From positions 2,480,828 to 2,544,827 of the forward strand of contig MU004232.1 of the NCBI GenBank assembly GCA_010405405.1: a stretch of DNA of 64,000 nt, read 5' to 3'. Shown piece after piece: positions 33,129 to 44,701 of the stretch. Below the pieces are notes generated by a model. That model saw only the letters and a list, made by a program, of their open reading frames with translations, did no database searches and had not been told where the DNA came from. Each line of letters begins with the position of its first letter. Position 1 is the stretch's first letter. Source of the stretch: Microthyrium microscopicum (taxonomy: Eukaryota; Ascomycota; Dothideomycetes; Microthyriales; Microthyriaceae). The position numbers and the translations under genes were made by a program.

Positions 33129-36100
33129 TTAAAATCCTTTTCGTGCCTTCTTCTTCTTCACAGATGTCAGGCCTTGACTACCCATAGTCAACTGCGTGCC
33201 GAACATGCTTTGAGAAATTCTCATCTGTGACCCCATGCCATCCCCCGATATTAGTGACCCCTGAGTCGACCGTTCCAACTGTGTACCCAAGAGTGCCGTC
33301 TTCAGAGCGGAGGCCTGACTGGCTTCAGGCCGAACATTGATTTGAGTTGGTGCTTGCGACATCTGCGTGAAACGCTGCGATTCGATGCGCTGTTGTCTCT
33401 CCAGATCTTTCTGCCTCTTTTCTGCGCTCGCGCGGTCGGCTTCCGACATGAGAGCAAGAGCTGCTTCGCGATCGTCCTGTTGCCAGCGCTTCATAAAGTC
33501 GTAAGTTTTTGGGTCAGTGCCGAGCTCCCAGTGACCGAGATTGCGTGTTGTGGCAGGTGAGCTAGCAGGAATATTTTTAGAGACGCGCAGGAACTTCTCA
33601 AGAACAGATCGGCTGGAATCAGGGGTCTCTTCTTCCAGCCGCGCTGTCGAGATGGGAGCTTGTGAGTCGAAAAGTGGTACGGGAGGCCGAGCTGATAACA
33701 CTCGTTGGCCATCTGGTTCTCTTGATGATGATGCGACCACTGGATCATCACGTGGAGGACTGTCGAGTCCTAAAGAGCTTCGGGTCGTCTGTATCAGCAT
33801 TCTTTGTCTTTCCAAAGATGTAGTAGGGGCCTTCAAAGAAGCAAGATAGATCTCTAGCGTCACATCTCGTACAACAATGACCCTCAGCTTCTGTAGCGCT
33901 AAAGTCCTCTTGCGTAAAGTGGTGACGAATATGCTTAGAATATCTTCGTAGAGTTTTTCGAGGCTATCACACTGCAGGCCAAGAGTGAGTCCTGATATTG
34001 CCAATAGGTTTGCGTTAGTTTCTCTATTGCCAGATCTTGCCAGAGTCGAGTTGAGCAGTTGACCGATCTCATCAATGGAACAGTCTGGTAAAGAGACGCG
34101 CAGTCTTTCCGATCTATTTCCAGTCAGATAATTTAGTTGGAATTTTGCCTAGAGAACACTCACACAGTCGCCGTAGGCTCGATCCGCATATCCAAGAAGC
34201 CTTTGGCAGAGATTTCCCGCATGAACTCATCAATATTAGAAACACGGAGAAGCTTTGACAATGATGAAGACCAGGTCATTGACAGAATTGTGCCATGAAT
34301 CTGTTGGTAAACGCGGTCCAACTTGAACCGAGGTGTAGTGCGACTTCTTTCATTTCTCTTCATTCTGTTCTCCACGAACTTGTCTTTGGGAGATTTGACC
34401 ATTCGCTTGTTCATTCTTCCTATCTCTGTCTGAGAAACATCCGGTATAAAAGGGCTCTGCGGTGTAACCACTTCATTTACTGCCCATCCACGAGTGAAAG
34501 TGGGTAAAGTCACAGATAAAGGTTGGATATCACGTCTGTTCTCTGCACGATTATAGAAGATGGTACGCCACAACGACCCATCTTCAAAAACAATCAGAAG
34601 TTGATAGACCGGTATGCCGTATTCGTCCATTCCCTGGGTATCAGAGGCAGTTATTGCAATGTCAGATATCGCATGCCCAGCAAATATTGGGTTGCCAGCT
34701 TTCGAAGGTACAATGATTTGTGTGGGCTCCGCGGTCATGATATGCGATGGAATCTGACCCTCTTGATACGAGAATCGATAGCACGAAATAACTGGATTAT
34801 TACGTGAGAAGAGAAACATCAGGTATTCTAGATGGTCAGCAAATTGACCGATTTGGAGTAATGAGTCGCTTACCATCCTGAAAATCAAGAATTTTCATAC
34901 GCAAACTCAAGTCATTCTGGTCTCGAAAATGGCGGGTATTGATTGTCTCATTGAATCGAATGATAACCTTGCCTATGGCAAAATCTTCTTTTGCTTCGAG
35001 TTGCAGCCAAAATATTCTCGAGGTCGTAAGCACGAATACTTGGTCTCTTTTTGGTCCCACCATTCGAACATCAAGATTCATCGCGGGTTCTGTAGCTTTA
35101 AAGCCTGAAAATGGAAAGCGAGCCATGCTCTTTAGGTGTATGCACTGAAGGTGTGTTCGGCTGCACAGAAGTAGAGTTGCTTCATTGATTACCCAGGCGA
35201 CCCTCGCCCAACCATCCTCAATAACTTCGTTGTTTGCGACCGGCTCATTAAGACGATCGTCTTCTGGCTCGCGTGGCATTTGTTCTGGGTAGAACATAAA
35301 GTCGCCCTGGTAAGTGGGTTTGGGTATCCTGGAGAACGATAGCTTCTTGGGTTTCTGTGGAATAACGAACACCGCCCAGTGGCCGGCAGCGTCTATCAAA
35401 ACAACTTGACGATCAAACCAAGGGTTGAATGCGACGTCCGCGTGCTGTACAGAGGAATCCTTGATTTTGATCTCCATCGCGATTTCTTGCTCGATGCGAT
35501 GAAGAGACTCAATCCCACCGTGAATGGGCATCTTGATAGGAACTTGTAACTCGTTATACCACAAAAAGAATACAAGAGTTTTGGCTGGTAATCTCAGAGC
35601 CATGTATCGAGTGCGCTGCTTGGAACCCTGCGTGATGGGGGCAGAAATAGCGATTTGTCGAATTGGCGCTCCTGGTCCTTTCCAAATCCCTGATCTTGGA
35701 GTGAACTGGAGTAATCGGCATCGAATCGAGGGCCGAAGTCTAAACCATGTGCTCTGATAACGCATACCAGAAAACTGAACAGAGTCCCCGTGGACACCGG
35801 CCGGCGTTATCAAGAAAGGCAGGAATTTGATGGTTGGTCGAAATTGACCAAAGACAATGAGATCGCCAACAGCCGGATCATATTCGTTCAGTGATTGTGT
35901 AACCATCCATGATGAAATCAAATCGACTCCGAGTCCCGGTGCCGGGTTATGTAGATGTGGGAAGGCGTCTGCAGCGATTCTTGAGAAAGCGGTCGCATCT
36001 GTCACGGGCACGTACTGGGAGCCAGCAGATGTCGATTCTGGTTGGGCGAGGATGATGTTTTCAAGGTGACTCAGAATGCGATAATCGTCTCGTTTATGAT

Positions 36101-36194
36101 AAGCTCGCGCGGTATTCCAAGCTCTTTCATCCGTATCATAAGTAGAAGAACCAAAACGGCCGTATCCTTGGCTTCTCAAGGCGAAATCAGCCAT
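33129..36194 (-). CDS. RRN6: RNA polymerase I-specific transcription initiation factor RRN6-like
   Basis: Three exons, 36194-34874, 34827-34164 and 34113-33129, giving 989 residues. RRN6 is a subunit of the core factor that recruits Pol I to the rDNA promoter, so it sets rRNA output. The N-terminal two thirds read as a beta-propeller-like repeat region typical of the family (opening MADFALRSQGYGRFGSSTYD; DRQVVLIDAAGHWAVFVIP; FVLTTSRIFWLQLEAKEDFA). The C-terminal third is helical and then disordered. The end is lysine-rich (SVKKKKARKGF), probably a nuclear or nucleolar signal. Introns of 46 and 50 bases have GTAAGC and GTGAGT donors. The start is the ATG before ADFALR, since the longer frame begins with TTG. 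Confidence 0.85.
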
Positions 36195-37068
36195 TTGGGG
36201 GCACAAGCGGATCGAGGAAGCGGATTCTGAGTGCGGTAGTCATAGCTATCTTTGAAATAAAACTCTTGCATAGATGCAATTGTTGAAGCCTAACGTAGTC
36301 AGCTTCCCCGCAACCCAATCAAGCAAGCGCGATAGCTCTGAGAGGTGAACTTCTAGACAACTGAGGTGGTGAGGCAGCTCGGAGAGAACAAGAACGCGAC
36401 GGGACTCGGGAGGTTAAGCACCGACCAGATGGTAACAGGTAGAGGGCTGCACCTGCCTATTTGGGAAGGCGCGATTCCATTGGTGTAATGCTTCATCCTT
36501 AATTGATCAAGGACATACTTTTGTAGTAATTATTTCTGCCACTATTCTTCGAGAAAAACTTCTCTTTTGGCATTCCATCATGATGATGGGCAAAACGAGA
36601 AAGTAGAGGGGCTCACTGGTATTCCAAGCAGACCAAGTGGTTCACGAGGAATCGAGTTATACTGTGAATAACAATCATGAGAGTCCATTATGTCGATATA
36701 TACTATTCTATGGCGAGCTCCTGGATTTCATGATGAGTAACTCCCCTACTGTATGATTCTAGCGGTAGGCTACACACATCGAGTCTGCCAACCACTACAG
36801 GAAAGGACCTGCTCGGAAACTTGCAGTTGTCACCCAGGCTTCAGCCAACCGGTTTGGATGAAGTACCATCGCAGAATAACAACCATCTCTTAGCCATCCT
36901 CATCACATATCCCACATCTTTCATCCGCTACTAAACACATCCATCATTACATTATTCCATCATCCACTTGGCACAACTACAAGCTTTTCGTTAGAACCTT
37001 CATATCTATCACTTCGACATCAGCTATTCCACACCATAGCACTCACTACTGCCCGCCCAGTCATCAAG
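36195..37068. other. Divergent intergenic region
   Basis: Between RRN6 and the tandem-repeat orphan gene. No gene recognised. Confidence 0.5.
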
Positions 37069-37734
37069 ATGTGTATGGAGCAGTCTACTTCGTGGGACTG
37101 CGGTTTCAGCCACAACACCATTTTCCCATGCAGCGATCGATGCCAAGAGATCAACAAGAACAGCATCAAATGTAATCCAGGCCCATGCCCTGATTGCATA
37201 CGCGGGGGCCATCCTAAGTACATCAAGACGGGAACCAAATGGACGTGGAACACAACAGTACAACACTCCTACCACAACTATGGGATCCAAGATAGCGTTG
37301 CAGAGCAAGAAGTTGAAACGGAAGCTAGATGGTTCACTGGGAGATTGAAAACTGCGCCAAACAAACTCGGAGAAACGACGAAAAACCTCGGAGATGAGGT
37401 GGCGGCCAAATATCCAACCAAGGCCGAAAAGTCCAAGAGTAACAGCGAGGCCAAGGATTACAAAGCTGTCAGGGACGAGCGGATTGCCAACAAAAAGCTC
37501 AAGCCCATGGTTAGCAGCGAGACCAAGGATAACAAAGCTGTCGGGAACGGGTGGATTGTCGAGAAAAAGCCCAAGAGTAACAGCGAGATCAAGGACAACA
37601 AAGCTGTCAAGGACGAGCAGATTGTCGCCAAAAATCCCAAGGGTGATAACGAGACCGACGATGACGAAATTGTTAACGACAATTGGCTTGTCGTCGAGAA
37701 GCCATCGGATTGGGGCATCTTCAAGAAGTCATAG
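37069..37734 (+). CDS. Hypothetical protein with N-terminal cysteines and four tandem repeats
   Basis: Single-exon gene of 221 residues. Residues 11-43 carry six cysteines (DCGFSHNTIFPCSDRCQEIN then KCNPGPCPDC), likely a small metal-binding or disulfide unit. After a middle region come four tandem units of 22-24 residues between residues 123 and 212. Each is lysine-rich, with a core like ETKDNKAVGNGWIVEKKP. The last unit is acidic (ETDDDEIVNDNWLVVEKP). No signal peptide. I know no family for it. The DNA repeat suggests growth by unequal exchange. Confidence 0.6.
   Translation: MCMEQSTSWDCGFSHNTIFPCSDRCQEINKNSIKCNPGPCPDCIRGGHPKYIKTGTKWTWNTTVQHSYHNYGIQDSVAEQEVETEARWFTGRLKTAPNKLGETTKNLGDEVAAKYPTKAEKSKSNSEAKDYKAVRDERIANKKLKPMVSSETKDNKAVGNGWIVEKKPKSNSEIKDNKAVKDEQIVAKNPKGDNETDDDEIVNDNWLVVEKPSDWGIFKKS
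37435..37704 (+). repeat. Coding tandem repeat, four units of about 66-72 bases
   Basis: The motif AACAAAGCTGTC recurs at about 37519 and 37597, with related forms in the first and last units, each inside an in-frame repeat of the orphan protein. The third unit is closest to the first two; the fourth has diverged toward acidic residues. Confidence 0.7.
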
Positions 37735-37987
37735 TCACCCACGAATTCGGCTTTCAGACATCAAATATGAGGTGCACAAGTCGGCGTGCTCGAGAGAGGA
37801 GGCGAATTCTTTTTTGTTGTCATTTTCATTCTGCTATGGTTAGCCAGCATGGTGTTTGGATGGTAGACGGTAGTCTAGGCACGAAAGGCGCAAGGTTAGA
37901 TATTTGAAACGGATCGCATTCAATCATACTACCATTATTTCGGTACCCGAACTGCCTTTCATCCTATGCTCTTCGTTGTGCTATGCT

Positions 37988-38780
37988 TTACTTGAACACC
38001 TTCACAAAAATCTCCCGCATGCCTTTGAAGAAAGGACCAAGCTCACGACTCTCGTTGAGCCGATCCAAGCAGGCGTCCACTTCATCCATCTCAACCTTTG
38101 GTCCAGTCTTCAACACCCGATATTCTCTCTCGCTTGTGTCTAGCTCGAACCAGGCTTCCCGCTCCCACTCTTTCTCGCAGACATGTGTGAAGACAAACTT
38201 GAGTCGGTCTGCCTGGCCTGCACCCTCAATACGCATACACAAGTGATCTTCCCAAAACTGTAATTCTGGTCCATTCCACCTTGATTGAGAGTGTAGGTAT
38301 CGTGCTTGTTTTGCTTGGACTTCGCGCCGGGCGGATAGTGTGGATTGAAGCCCGGACAACTCGTTCTGCAGTTCGTCTCGTTTTTCTGCCAACTCATCAC
38401 GATGTTGTGTAAGGGAACTAATCTGGGCATGCATTTCGGCGGTCTCGGCGTTTTCTTTGGAAATTGTTTGCGCGTGAGTTTGGGATTTGAGTTGCGCAAT
38501 TTCGATTTCTTGCTTGCGTTGATGTTGGTCGGCTGTGAACATTGTTAGCAATCAGCAGCTAGAGGTGGGCGCAATACAAACCCTTGATCTCAGATACATG
38601 CTTGCGGAATTTATTGCGCTCGTCAAGCACTTTTTTGCGTTCTTTCTCGATGAAAGCGTCAAATCGGACAGTAAATTTGCTCATGCGATCGCGTAGATCC
38701 TCGAATCCAAAGTTGACTGATGGCAGCGTGTCTGCCATTGATTCGCGAGCTTGCGGAAGTTCTAGAGTAAGGGTCGCCAT
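37988..38780 (-). CDS. SPC25: Kinetochore protein Spc25 (NDC80 complex)
   Basis: Two exons, 38780-38582 and 38532-37988, giving 247 residues. Spc25 pairs with Spc24 at the centromere-facing end of the NDC80 complex, which couples chromosomes to spindle microtubules. The N-terminal half is a long coiled coil (IEKERKKVLDERNKFRKHV, then TQHRDELAEKRDELQNELSG). The C-terminal globular RWD-like domain begins near WEDHLCMRIEGAGQADRLKF and continues FTHVCEKEWEREAWFELD, both diagnostic of fungal Spc25. The 49-base intron has a GTTTGT donor and a GCTAAC branch. Start chosen at the ATG of MATLTLELPQ. Confidence 0.88.
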
Positions 38781-39041
38781 GATGAAATTGTTATAGTCAA
38801 AGAGTGAGCTTGTTTGTAATAGTTGTGGTGGTTGGACTGAAGTTGAGGTGGTTTGAAGATGGATGTTTGGATTGCTCGAGATGGTTTGTTTACTGACAGA
38901 TATCCTTTTTGGGACTAGCGCCATCTCCAAGACGCGCTTCTTTTGCTCTCTTCAGTCACATCCATTTGTAAACCTTTTTGTGAAGTACTACAATTATTTC
39001 CTATGTTTCTTCATCTGCTAGTCGACGATTACAGCGACTGA

Positions 39042-39848
39042 TTATTTGTCAGCAGTTACTAGTGCCGTGCAGCTGAATCTGCTCTCGTCGACCTTCTCGC
39101 GATTGATATATGGATAGACACTCAGTCCCAGCACGCGTTCAGAGAGGATGTCCTCATCAGGACCCAAAAGACCGCGATCCACAGGACCCTTCCGCCTGCC
39201 TTCTAGCTCCCACAGGTGTCCATCTTTGCCCTTCACAAACGCCGTGAATCCATAAGGCACTGGGTCGCTGGGAAGAGGCACATTCGAGTCTCCGCCATGA
39301 GCAGCCTCGGCGTGCGCAATCTCCAGGAATTCCGAATCATACACCTGTTGGGCGCGCGCGTCAGGTTTCGCCGGAATCGCCTTGTCTACGAGTTTGTCCA
39401 GCTCGCTACCTGGTGTGATATGTGCAGCTGCCTCGCCATTGATGATGCAGTGAAGCATGCCCATCAATCCACAAGCATGTCCAACGGTCTGACGGAACCA
39501 TAGAACAGGCTCATTAGCTCCAGAGCCATCGTAGAGCGCCATTCCTGCGTCTTCCTCCGCCAAAGCCTCTTCGGAGTTTTTGGTGATTGGGAAAAGCCAG
39601 AGGATCGCGTAGACTGGACGTGGGACCATGGCCATCAGTGAGTCCTCGGTGACGGAGTAGACGTCTACGAATTCGAGATCGTCAGATAGGCCCAAGCGAT
39701 GAGCGAGCTTTGTCATGACGCTAGGGTTATTCTCTTTTTCCAGGTCAGTATTTCCCACTCAGCCTTGCGAGCCAACTTTCATACCCAAAGGCACCCAAAC
39801 CTTGCCCGATGAGAGGACGTGTGGATCTGAAACTGCAGAAGGAGACAT
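39042..39848 (-). CDS. Ubiquitin C-terminal hydrolase (UCH, peptidase C12) family protein
   Basis: Two exons, 39848-39785 and 39733-39042, giving 251 residues. UCH enzymes clip small adducts from the C terminus of ubiquitin. The fold signatures are clear: LEFVDVYSVTEDSLMAMVPR, then WFRQTVGHACGLMGMLHCI with oxyanion Gln103 and nucleophile Cys109 in the canonical six-residue spacing. At the position of the catalytic histidine (H169 in human UCH-L3, within DLHFIAL) this protein has YGFTAF, a glycine at 183. At the catalytic aspartate (YELDG) it has WELEG. The protein may therefore be weakly active or inactive. The 51-base intron has GTATGA and an ACTGACC branch. Confidence 0.85.
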
Positions 39849-40944
39849 CTTATCACTTAGATGTTGATGAGCTTGCTGAAAACTGTGAATTTTGATGTTG
39901 GTAAGAGGTGCAAAGTGTCAAGAAGAGATACTTTATGGAAGTACAATTTCTCATGCAGATAATAGGCTGACGTTGCTCGCAGCTGCCTTGCATTTGCATG
40001 TCCCACCTACATCAGTCCACCTGCAGAAAGTATGAGAATATTTCCAGAATCAACTTCCTAAGAACCTAGGAATCTAAAAGAATGGTTGTTTATTTTTTTT
40101 CATTCCGGCGTACTCAGATGGTAAAACACTGTTGTCAATTGCTGTTTCTCACGTACAGGAGATGTGAAATTGCGAAGTCGTTGTTTTGATTCTCTTCCCG
40201 TATATGCGCGAGCGAAGATAGACAAAACTGCAAGAAAAGCAGCACCAAAATCCGAGTCAAGGCATCGATTATTTTGTCGATAATGGTCTTCTGCTGAAGA
40301 GGCGCAGAGCGTCTAAGGCTGGGGAGAAATGCATTTTGGCCGGAACCATGAATTCGCCAATGTTTGGTTTCGATGATGCCAACACATGCGCCATGGTCCA
40401 ACCCCTGATCTAAGAGCCATATCTCTGGGAAGCTGAAAGATCCTGGTAGTTGGTGTATGTTGTTAATCTCAACTTCTTGTTAAGAATTGCAATTTGTACA
40501 GGTTCGGTGCATGTCAAGTTTGAAAGTCTACGAAAATGAGGTTCTGCACAAAAAAAGATGCCTTTGAAGATGGGTCAGAGCATTGCTCTGTTTTATCTAT
40601 TATTGCTAGCAGTCAGGGGGACTTTACACCAAGACGGTTACGGATCATGAAAGGTATTGTCATCAACTGTCATTAAGGCTGACTTGCCTGTGGTATTGCC
40701 TGAAATTCCTTGGTGATCTGGTTTGCTATATCGACTCGCCTTTGGCTTTCATTGCAAGCCTACCAAACTTGGCGATAAATGAGGTTGTATGCAAAATACA
40801 AGACCAAATGTCTATCCTCTATGTGTTCGCATTACGCCAATTATGCACTTCGAAGATCTCTCTTGTCGTATTGACATGCTACCATCAGGCTGACGAACTG
40901 GACTGCACTGTCATAGCCACTCCTATTCTACACATTTCTCAGTA
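39849..40944. other. Intergenic region
   Basis: About 1.1 kb between divergent genes. The longest open frame (40135-40401, minus) has no in-frame ATG. No gene recognised. Confidence 0.5.
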
Positions 40945-42854
40945 ATGCCACCCCCTAATTTCCCCTCCGTTTACGAGGAATTTCTACTCAAAGGTGATGT
41001 AAATGAACCTGGTCCACTTGGAAATTGCACCAAAGTGGTCATACAATACTCAAACATCGTCTCAGCACCCGTGAGAGTGGTAAATATTACTCTCTCTGTT
41101 ATCGCGACCACAGTTGCGGCCATCTGTTTCGGTAAGAGTGGTGACATTACCAACCAAAGACTTCAAGAGCTCAATTTAGCGTAGCACGCCGTTTACCTCG
41201 ACTGATCAGATGGAGAACTTACGGCATTGGAAGATGGAGTAAGTACCTACCCAGCCGCAGGTGTTCCAAATCATATATCACACTAACACCCTTATCAGTA
41301 CTGTTGTTAATATATATCATTGCATGGCTAGCATTCCTCATGGCTACGATAGCGCGGAATGGGCTTGGATCTTACCGATCCGCCAAGTATTGCGATGAAC
41401 AGTTTCTATTCAGTAGTTGTCTCTGTACAAGACTTACTTGAGATACTAATCTTAGTCAGGCCTAGTGTTTTTCGGTTCGGTTGATCCACTTGTTTACTTC
41501 TACTTCATTGAAAGATGCGTAAGTGCTTTAATGTTGGATACTCTCGAGTCTCAAGGCTAACAGCACATTTTAGTATGTGATCAACAGTCATATGGTAAAG
41601 CGATGGCAATCGCCATTGTATATCGGCAATCTGATATTGATACTTGGTAAGCCTCAGTCACTTATTTCCTTGAGGGTTCGACTAATATCTCAAGGTCCAT
41701 ATGCTTTCCTATTTACTTTGCAACTTCATTATCGTCAAGCCTTCATTAAAGACGCGATGTGTTACCAGAGAAGAGAGCGATTTGCTGTGCTTACCATGGC
41801 TAGCTTTCGTATCATTGTCTTGGCCTATCTTACTGGCTTGTTTTTATATCCCTTGATCAAAAAGAAGATGTTCAGCTCCAGCCAGCCATCCTCAAAGAGA
41901 CGGACAGCCTTGCGACGCCTTGCTATGAGGACATTTGTAGCAAGTTGCGTGATATTGATCGCGGACACGACACAAGCAATCGCCGAAACAATTCTAAATG
42001 GCGAACCGGGATGGCTATTACTCAACACAAACACAGCTGAAGCTCTTGTTACAGTGATGATACTTCACTGGTTAACATCAGTCAATTCAAGCGACGAACC
42101 TGCAATCCATTCAAGTTCCGATCCAACAGACAAAAGCTTCGGCGGCTCACCTAGACCACCAACTAATTCTTCTCGCTCACATACATTCCGCGCTGCCGGC
42201 GGTCCAATAACTGACAATTCTCAGTCTCAGTACTCTGGCGACGAAGACAACAAGGACCCTGAGCGTGCCTTCTCACTCGGCAGCAAAACCATCACCACCG
42301 TCTGCTCCCATGACCCTACCAACGCCTTCCGCATGCCCAACGCTCGACACAACAGCATCTCCGTCGTCACCACCCACAGCCACCAATCCGAGCCACAAGA
42401 GTCCCCATCTGCGCTTCGAGCAAACGCACCACCTCTTCCCCAAGCAGATCCACCACCTCCTCAAGTGCACATCCCCGCCGCGCCAGTACTACCCTTTGCC
42501 TCTGCACCCATCGGCCTCGCCCGTGGCTCCCCATTACACGACCACCCGGTCCCACCCAGCTGGCTAACCCAAGACCCCATGGAGGACCCACGGCCACTAA
42601 GCTACCAACCGCGCGGCAGTTTCCACGCACAGCGCAAACAACGCAGCGGCTCACTAGGCTATGCGCGCCATAGGCCAAGTGTCAGCATGCCAGAAGTAGA
42701 GACAGCAGCATTTCCGATGCCGCCTGCAGCCCTGAGACGCTCGCTAAGCCACCGAAGCAAGCCAGCGACATCGTCGCTTAAGCCCTCGAACAAACTGCCA
42801 AGCATGTGGACGTTGAGGGATGGGGATGAGGGCTTGACAGGAGAGATGTTTTAG
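40945..42854 (+). CDS. Fungal seven-transmembrane protein, receptor-like
   Basis: Six exons fit one frame: 40945-41131, 41210-41242, 41299-41424, 41460-41518, 41574-41646 and 41695-42854, giving 545 residues. The second exon's donor is ambiguous (GTAAGT at 41239 breaks the frame; GTACCT at 41243 keeps it). About seven hydrophobic helices are visible, including VRVVNITLSVIATTVAAICF, LLLIYIIAWLAFLMATIA and FRIIVLAYLTGLFLYPL. FFGSVDPLVYFYFIERCYVI is followed by basic residues. The GEPGWLLLN...HWLTS ending of the core matches a fungal transmembrane family with GEPGW...WVTS. The last 200 residues are a Ser/Pro-rich cytoplasmic-looking tail. Ligand and signalling role unknown. Confidence 0.65.
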
Positions 42855-43303
42855 AGACACGTGCGTTTCAGGAAGGGGTGGTAGAAGACTGGTCAACGGC
42901 ATGCGGGGAAGGAAAAGAAGGTTTTGGGTGCATGATTGGATGCTGGAAAGAATGTTAGTTTCGTCGTGGCCTCGTGGTGGTGGAGCGTGGCAAGCTTTTT
43001 TGTGTTTCGGTCGCTTAGGGAGTTTCCAAACCGGTGTGGTTTGAATATCGGTAGCGCAGATATTGTGGTAACGGCGACTAGAAATGCATGTTGACTATCT
43101 CAAGCACTCCTTGATCGGGCCATTGCGCCTAGCAACAGAATAGAAACGAATTGAAGATTGAATTTCGTATGCATTACTCGCTCAAATGCGGTCATGAAAA
43201 GAGCCCCCAATAAAAATATGTCTAGGAGGTATCGAAGTGTGCAAAGCGGTGCCTTTCCCACATAATCCCATAAAAACAAAGCGGGTATCAAAAATGCTCA
43301 ACA
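42855..43303. other. Intergenic region between convergent membrane-protein genes
   Basis: 3' flanks only; nothing recognised. Confidence 0.5.
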
Positions 43304-44701
43304 TTACACCCGGTCTCTTGACCAGGAAATCTCCACCTCTTTCAGGACAGCGCCGTTTTTTATCTTGCTGCTTCGTGGATTGTGATTTCGTTCTGCAGTG
43401 ACCGAGTTGAGCGGTATCGTGCCATCGTCTGGGTATCGCTCGTCGATTTCGCTGAAACCATATTGTCCTCCTGGACCTCGTCGACCGCTTGAGTTTTGTG
43501 AAGGCCAGTCGTATTTGGATGATCGATAGCCGTATTTTGGGTTGGAGCTTTGAGAGCTTCCGAGGCTGGTAATATGGCCGCCGAGGAACTTGAATGCGCG
43601 CTCCATGAGGGCCTTTAAGCAAGGTATGCATGCCGTAGTAATGCCAATGAATAGTTCTGCCATGCTAAGAACATCCTGGTTAGTAAAAGCATTCCAGGAG
43701 TCGCTAACAAGTACTCACGCAAGGATGGTTAATGTTGACCCAGCGAATGCTGGATCCCTAGAAGAGAAGATTTTCCCCAACACTATTCGACTTGCAATAC
43801 CGCAACCGCTTGCTACGAGACCTAGCGCCATAAGAACGATCAATACTATGCGCTCGCGAAGTGGTCTGTTGATTTTGCGAATGAAGAGAACCGGAAGCAG
43901 CGCGCATATAACATCCGAGATGATCAACAATGCTGCGAATAAATTAGTATATTGCTGGTCAATGGGCTGGAGATCACCTACTTGAAGCTGTGTAGGTCAT
44001 TGAAAGAGTTTTGTTTGGGTCCCAGCAGGCTGTACGTGGTATTGTCATGTCCCAGTTAGCCTCGATAGGCCTACACGAGATGATATTGATGACAGTGGTG
44101 ACGATAGCGGTGCCAATTGCGAAAAATCCCAAAATCCAAATGCTGTATTTCCATTTTGGAGTGTGTTTGATGCGAAGTAACATGAGTAGGACCGATGCTT
44201 TGGTGAGTGTGATGCCCCATATCCAGACAAGTTGTGACATGAAGTTGAATTTTCCGGAGGCCATGATCTGGTCCGGGTTGAGATAGACGGTATGTAAGCC
44301 ATGATTTACAGAGTATTCTACGCAGTTCAAAGTGAACATAACGGTTGCAAATATCTATAGAGATAATTAGGAGATCTACATCTTTGGTCGCTTCATCGGA
44401 AACCTACAAAAGCACCAGTGATTGCATAGTCGTCTGATCCAAGGCCTCCAAATGTGCCGAATCTAAGATATATTCGTGTAAAAAACGTGGCCAGAGCGAG
44501 AGCATAGAGTACTGAGGTAGAAGCGATCACTCGAACAAGGACAGTTTCGCTCATGGGAGGAAGTGGCCCTGATGGGAATGGCCCAACGCCTGGTGGTGGA
44601 CCGCCATTGGCTCCTGGTGGTGGAACTCCAGGAGGTAGACCTGGGAATCCAGGAGGAGGTGTCCCAGAGGGAGGCAATCCTGTGCCGCTGGAAAGCGACA
44701 T
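43304..44701 (-). CDS. Rhodopsin-domain (PTH11-like) integral membrane protein
   Basis: Four exons, 44701-44408, 44354-43982, 43932-43719 and 43664-43304, giving 413 residues. The N-terminal 50 residues are an unusual proline/glycine-rich outside tail (PPGVPPPGANGGPPPGVG). Seven helices follow in the pattern of the fungal rhodopsin domain found in PTH11-related receptors: SVLYALALATFFTRIYLRF, GGLGSDDYAI, QLVWIWGITLTKASVLLMLL, FAIGTAIVTTVINIISC and a C-terminal IGITTACIPCLKALMERAF. The CFEM domain present in PTH11 itself is absent. The C-terminal tail is serine-rich. Such proteins are plasma-membrane sensors by inference, with unknown ligands. The gene lies tail-to-tail with another seven-helix protein of a different family. 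Confidence 0.82.

Noticed and set aside
40135-40401. 88-codon minus-strand frame
   Set aside because: It starts at TTG and has no in-frame ATG; an overlapping 41-codon ATG frame is too short to judge.
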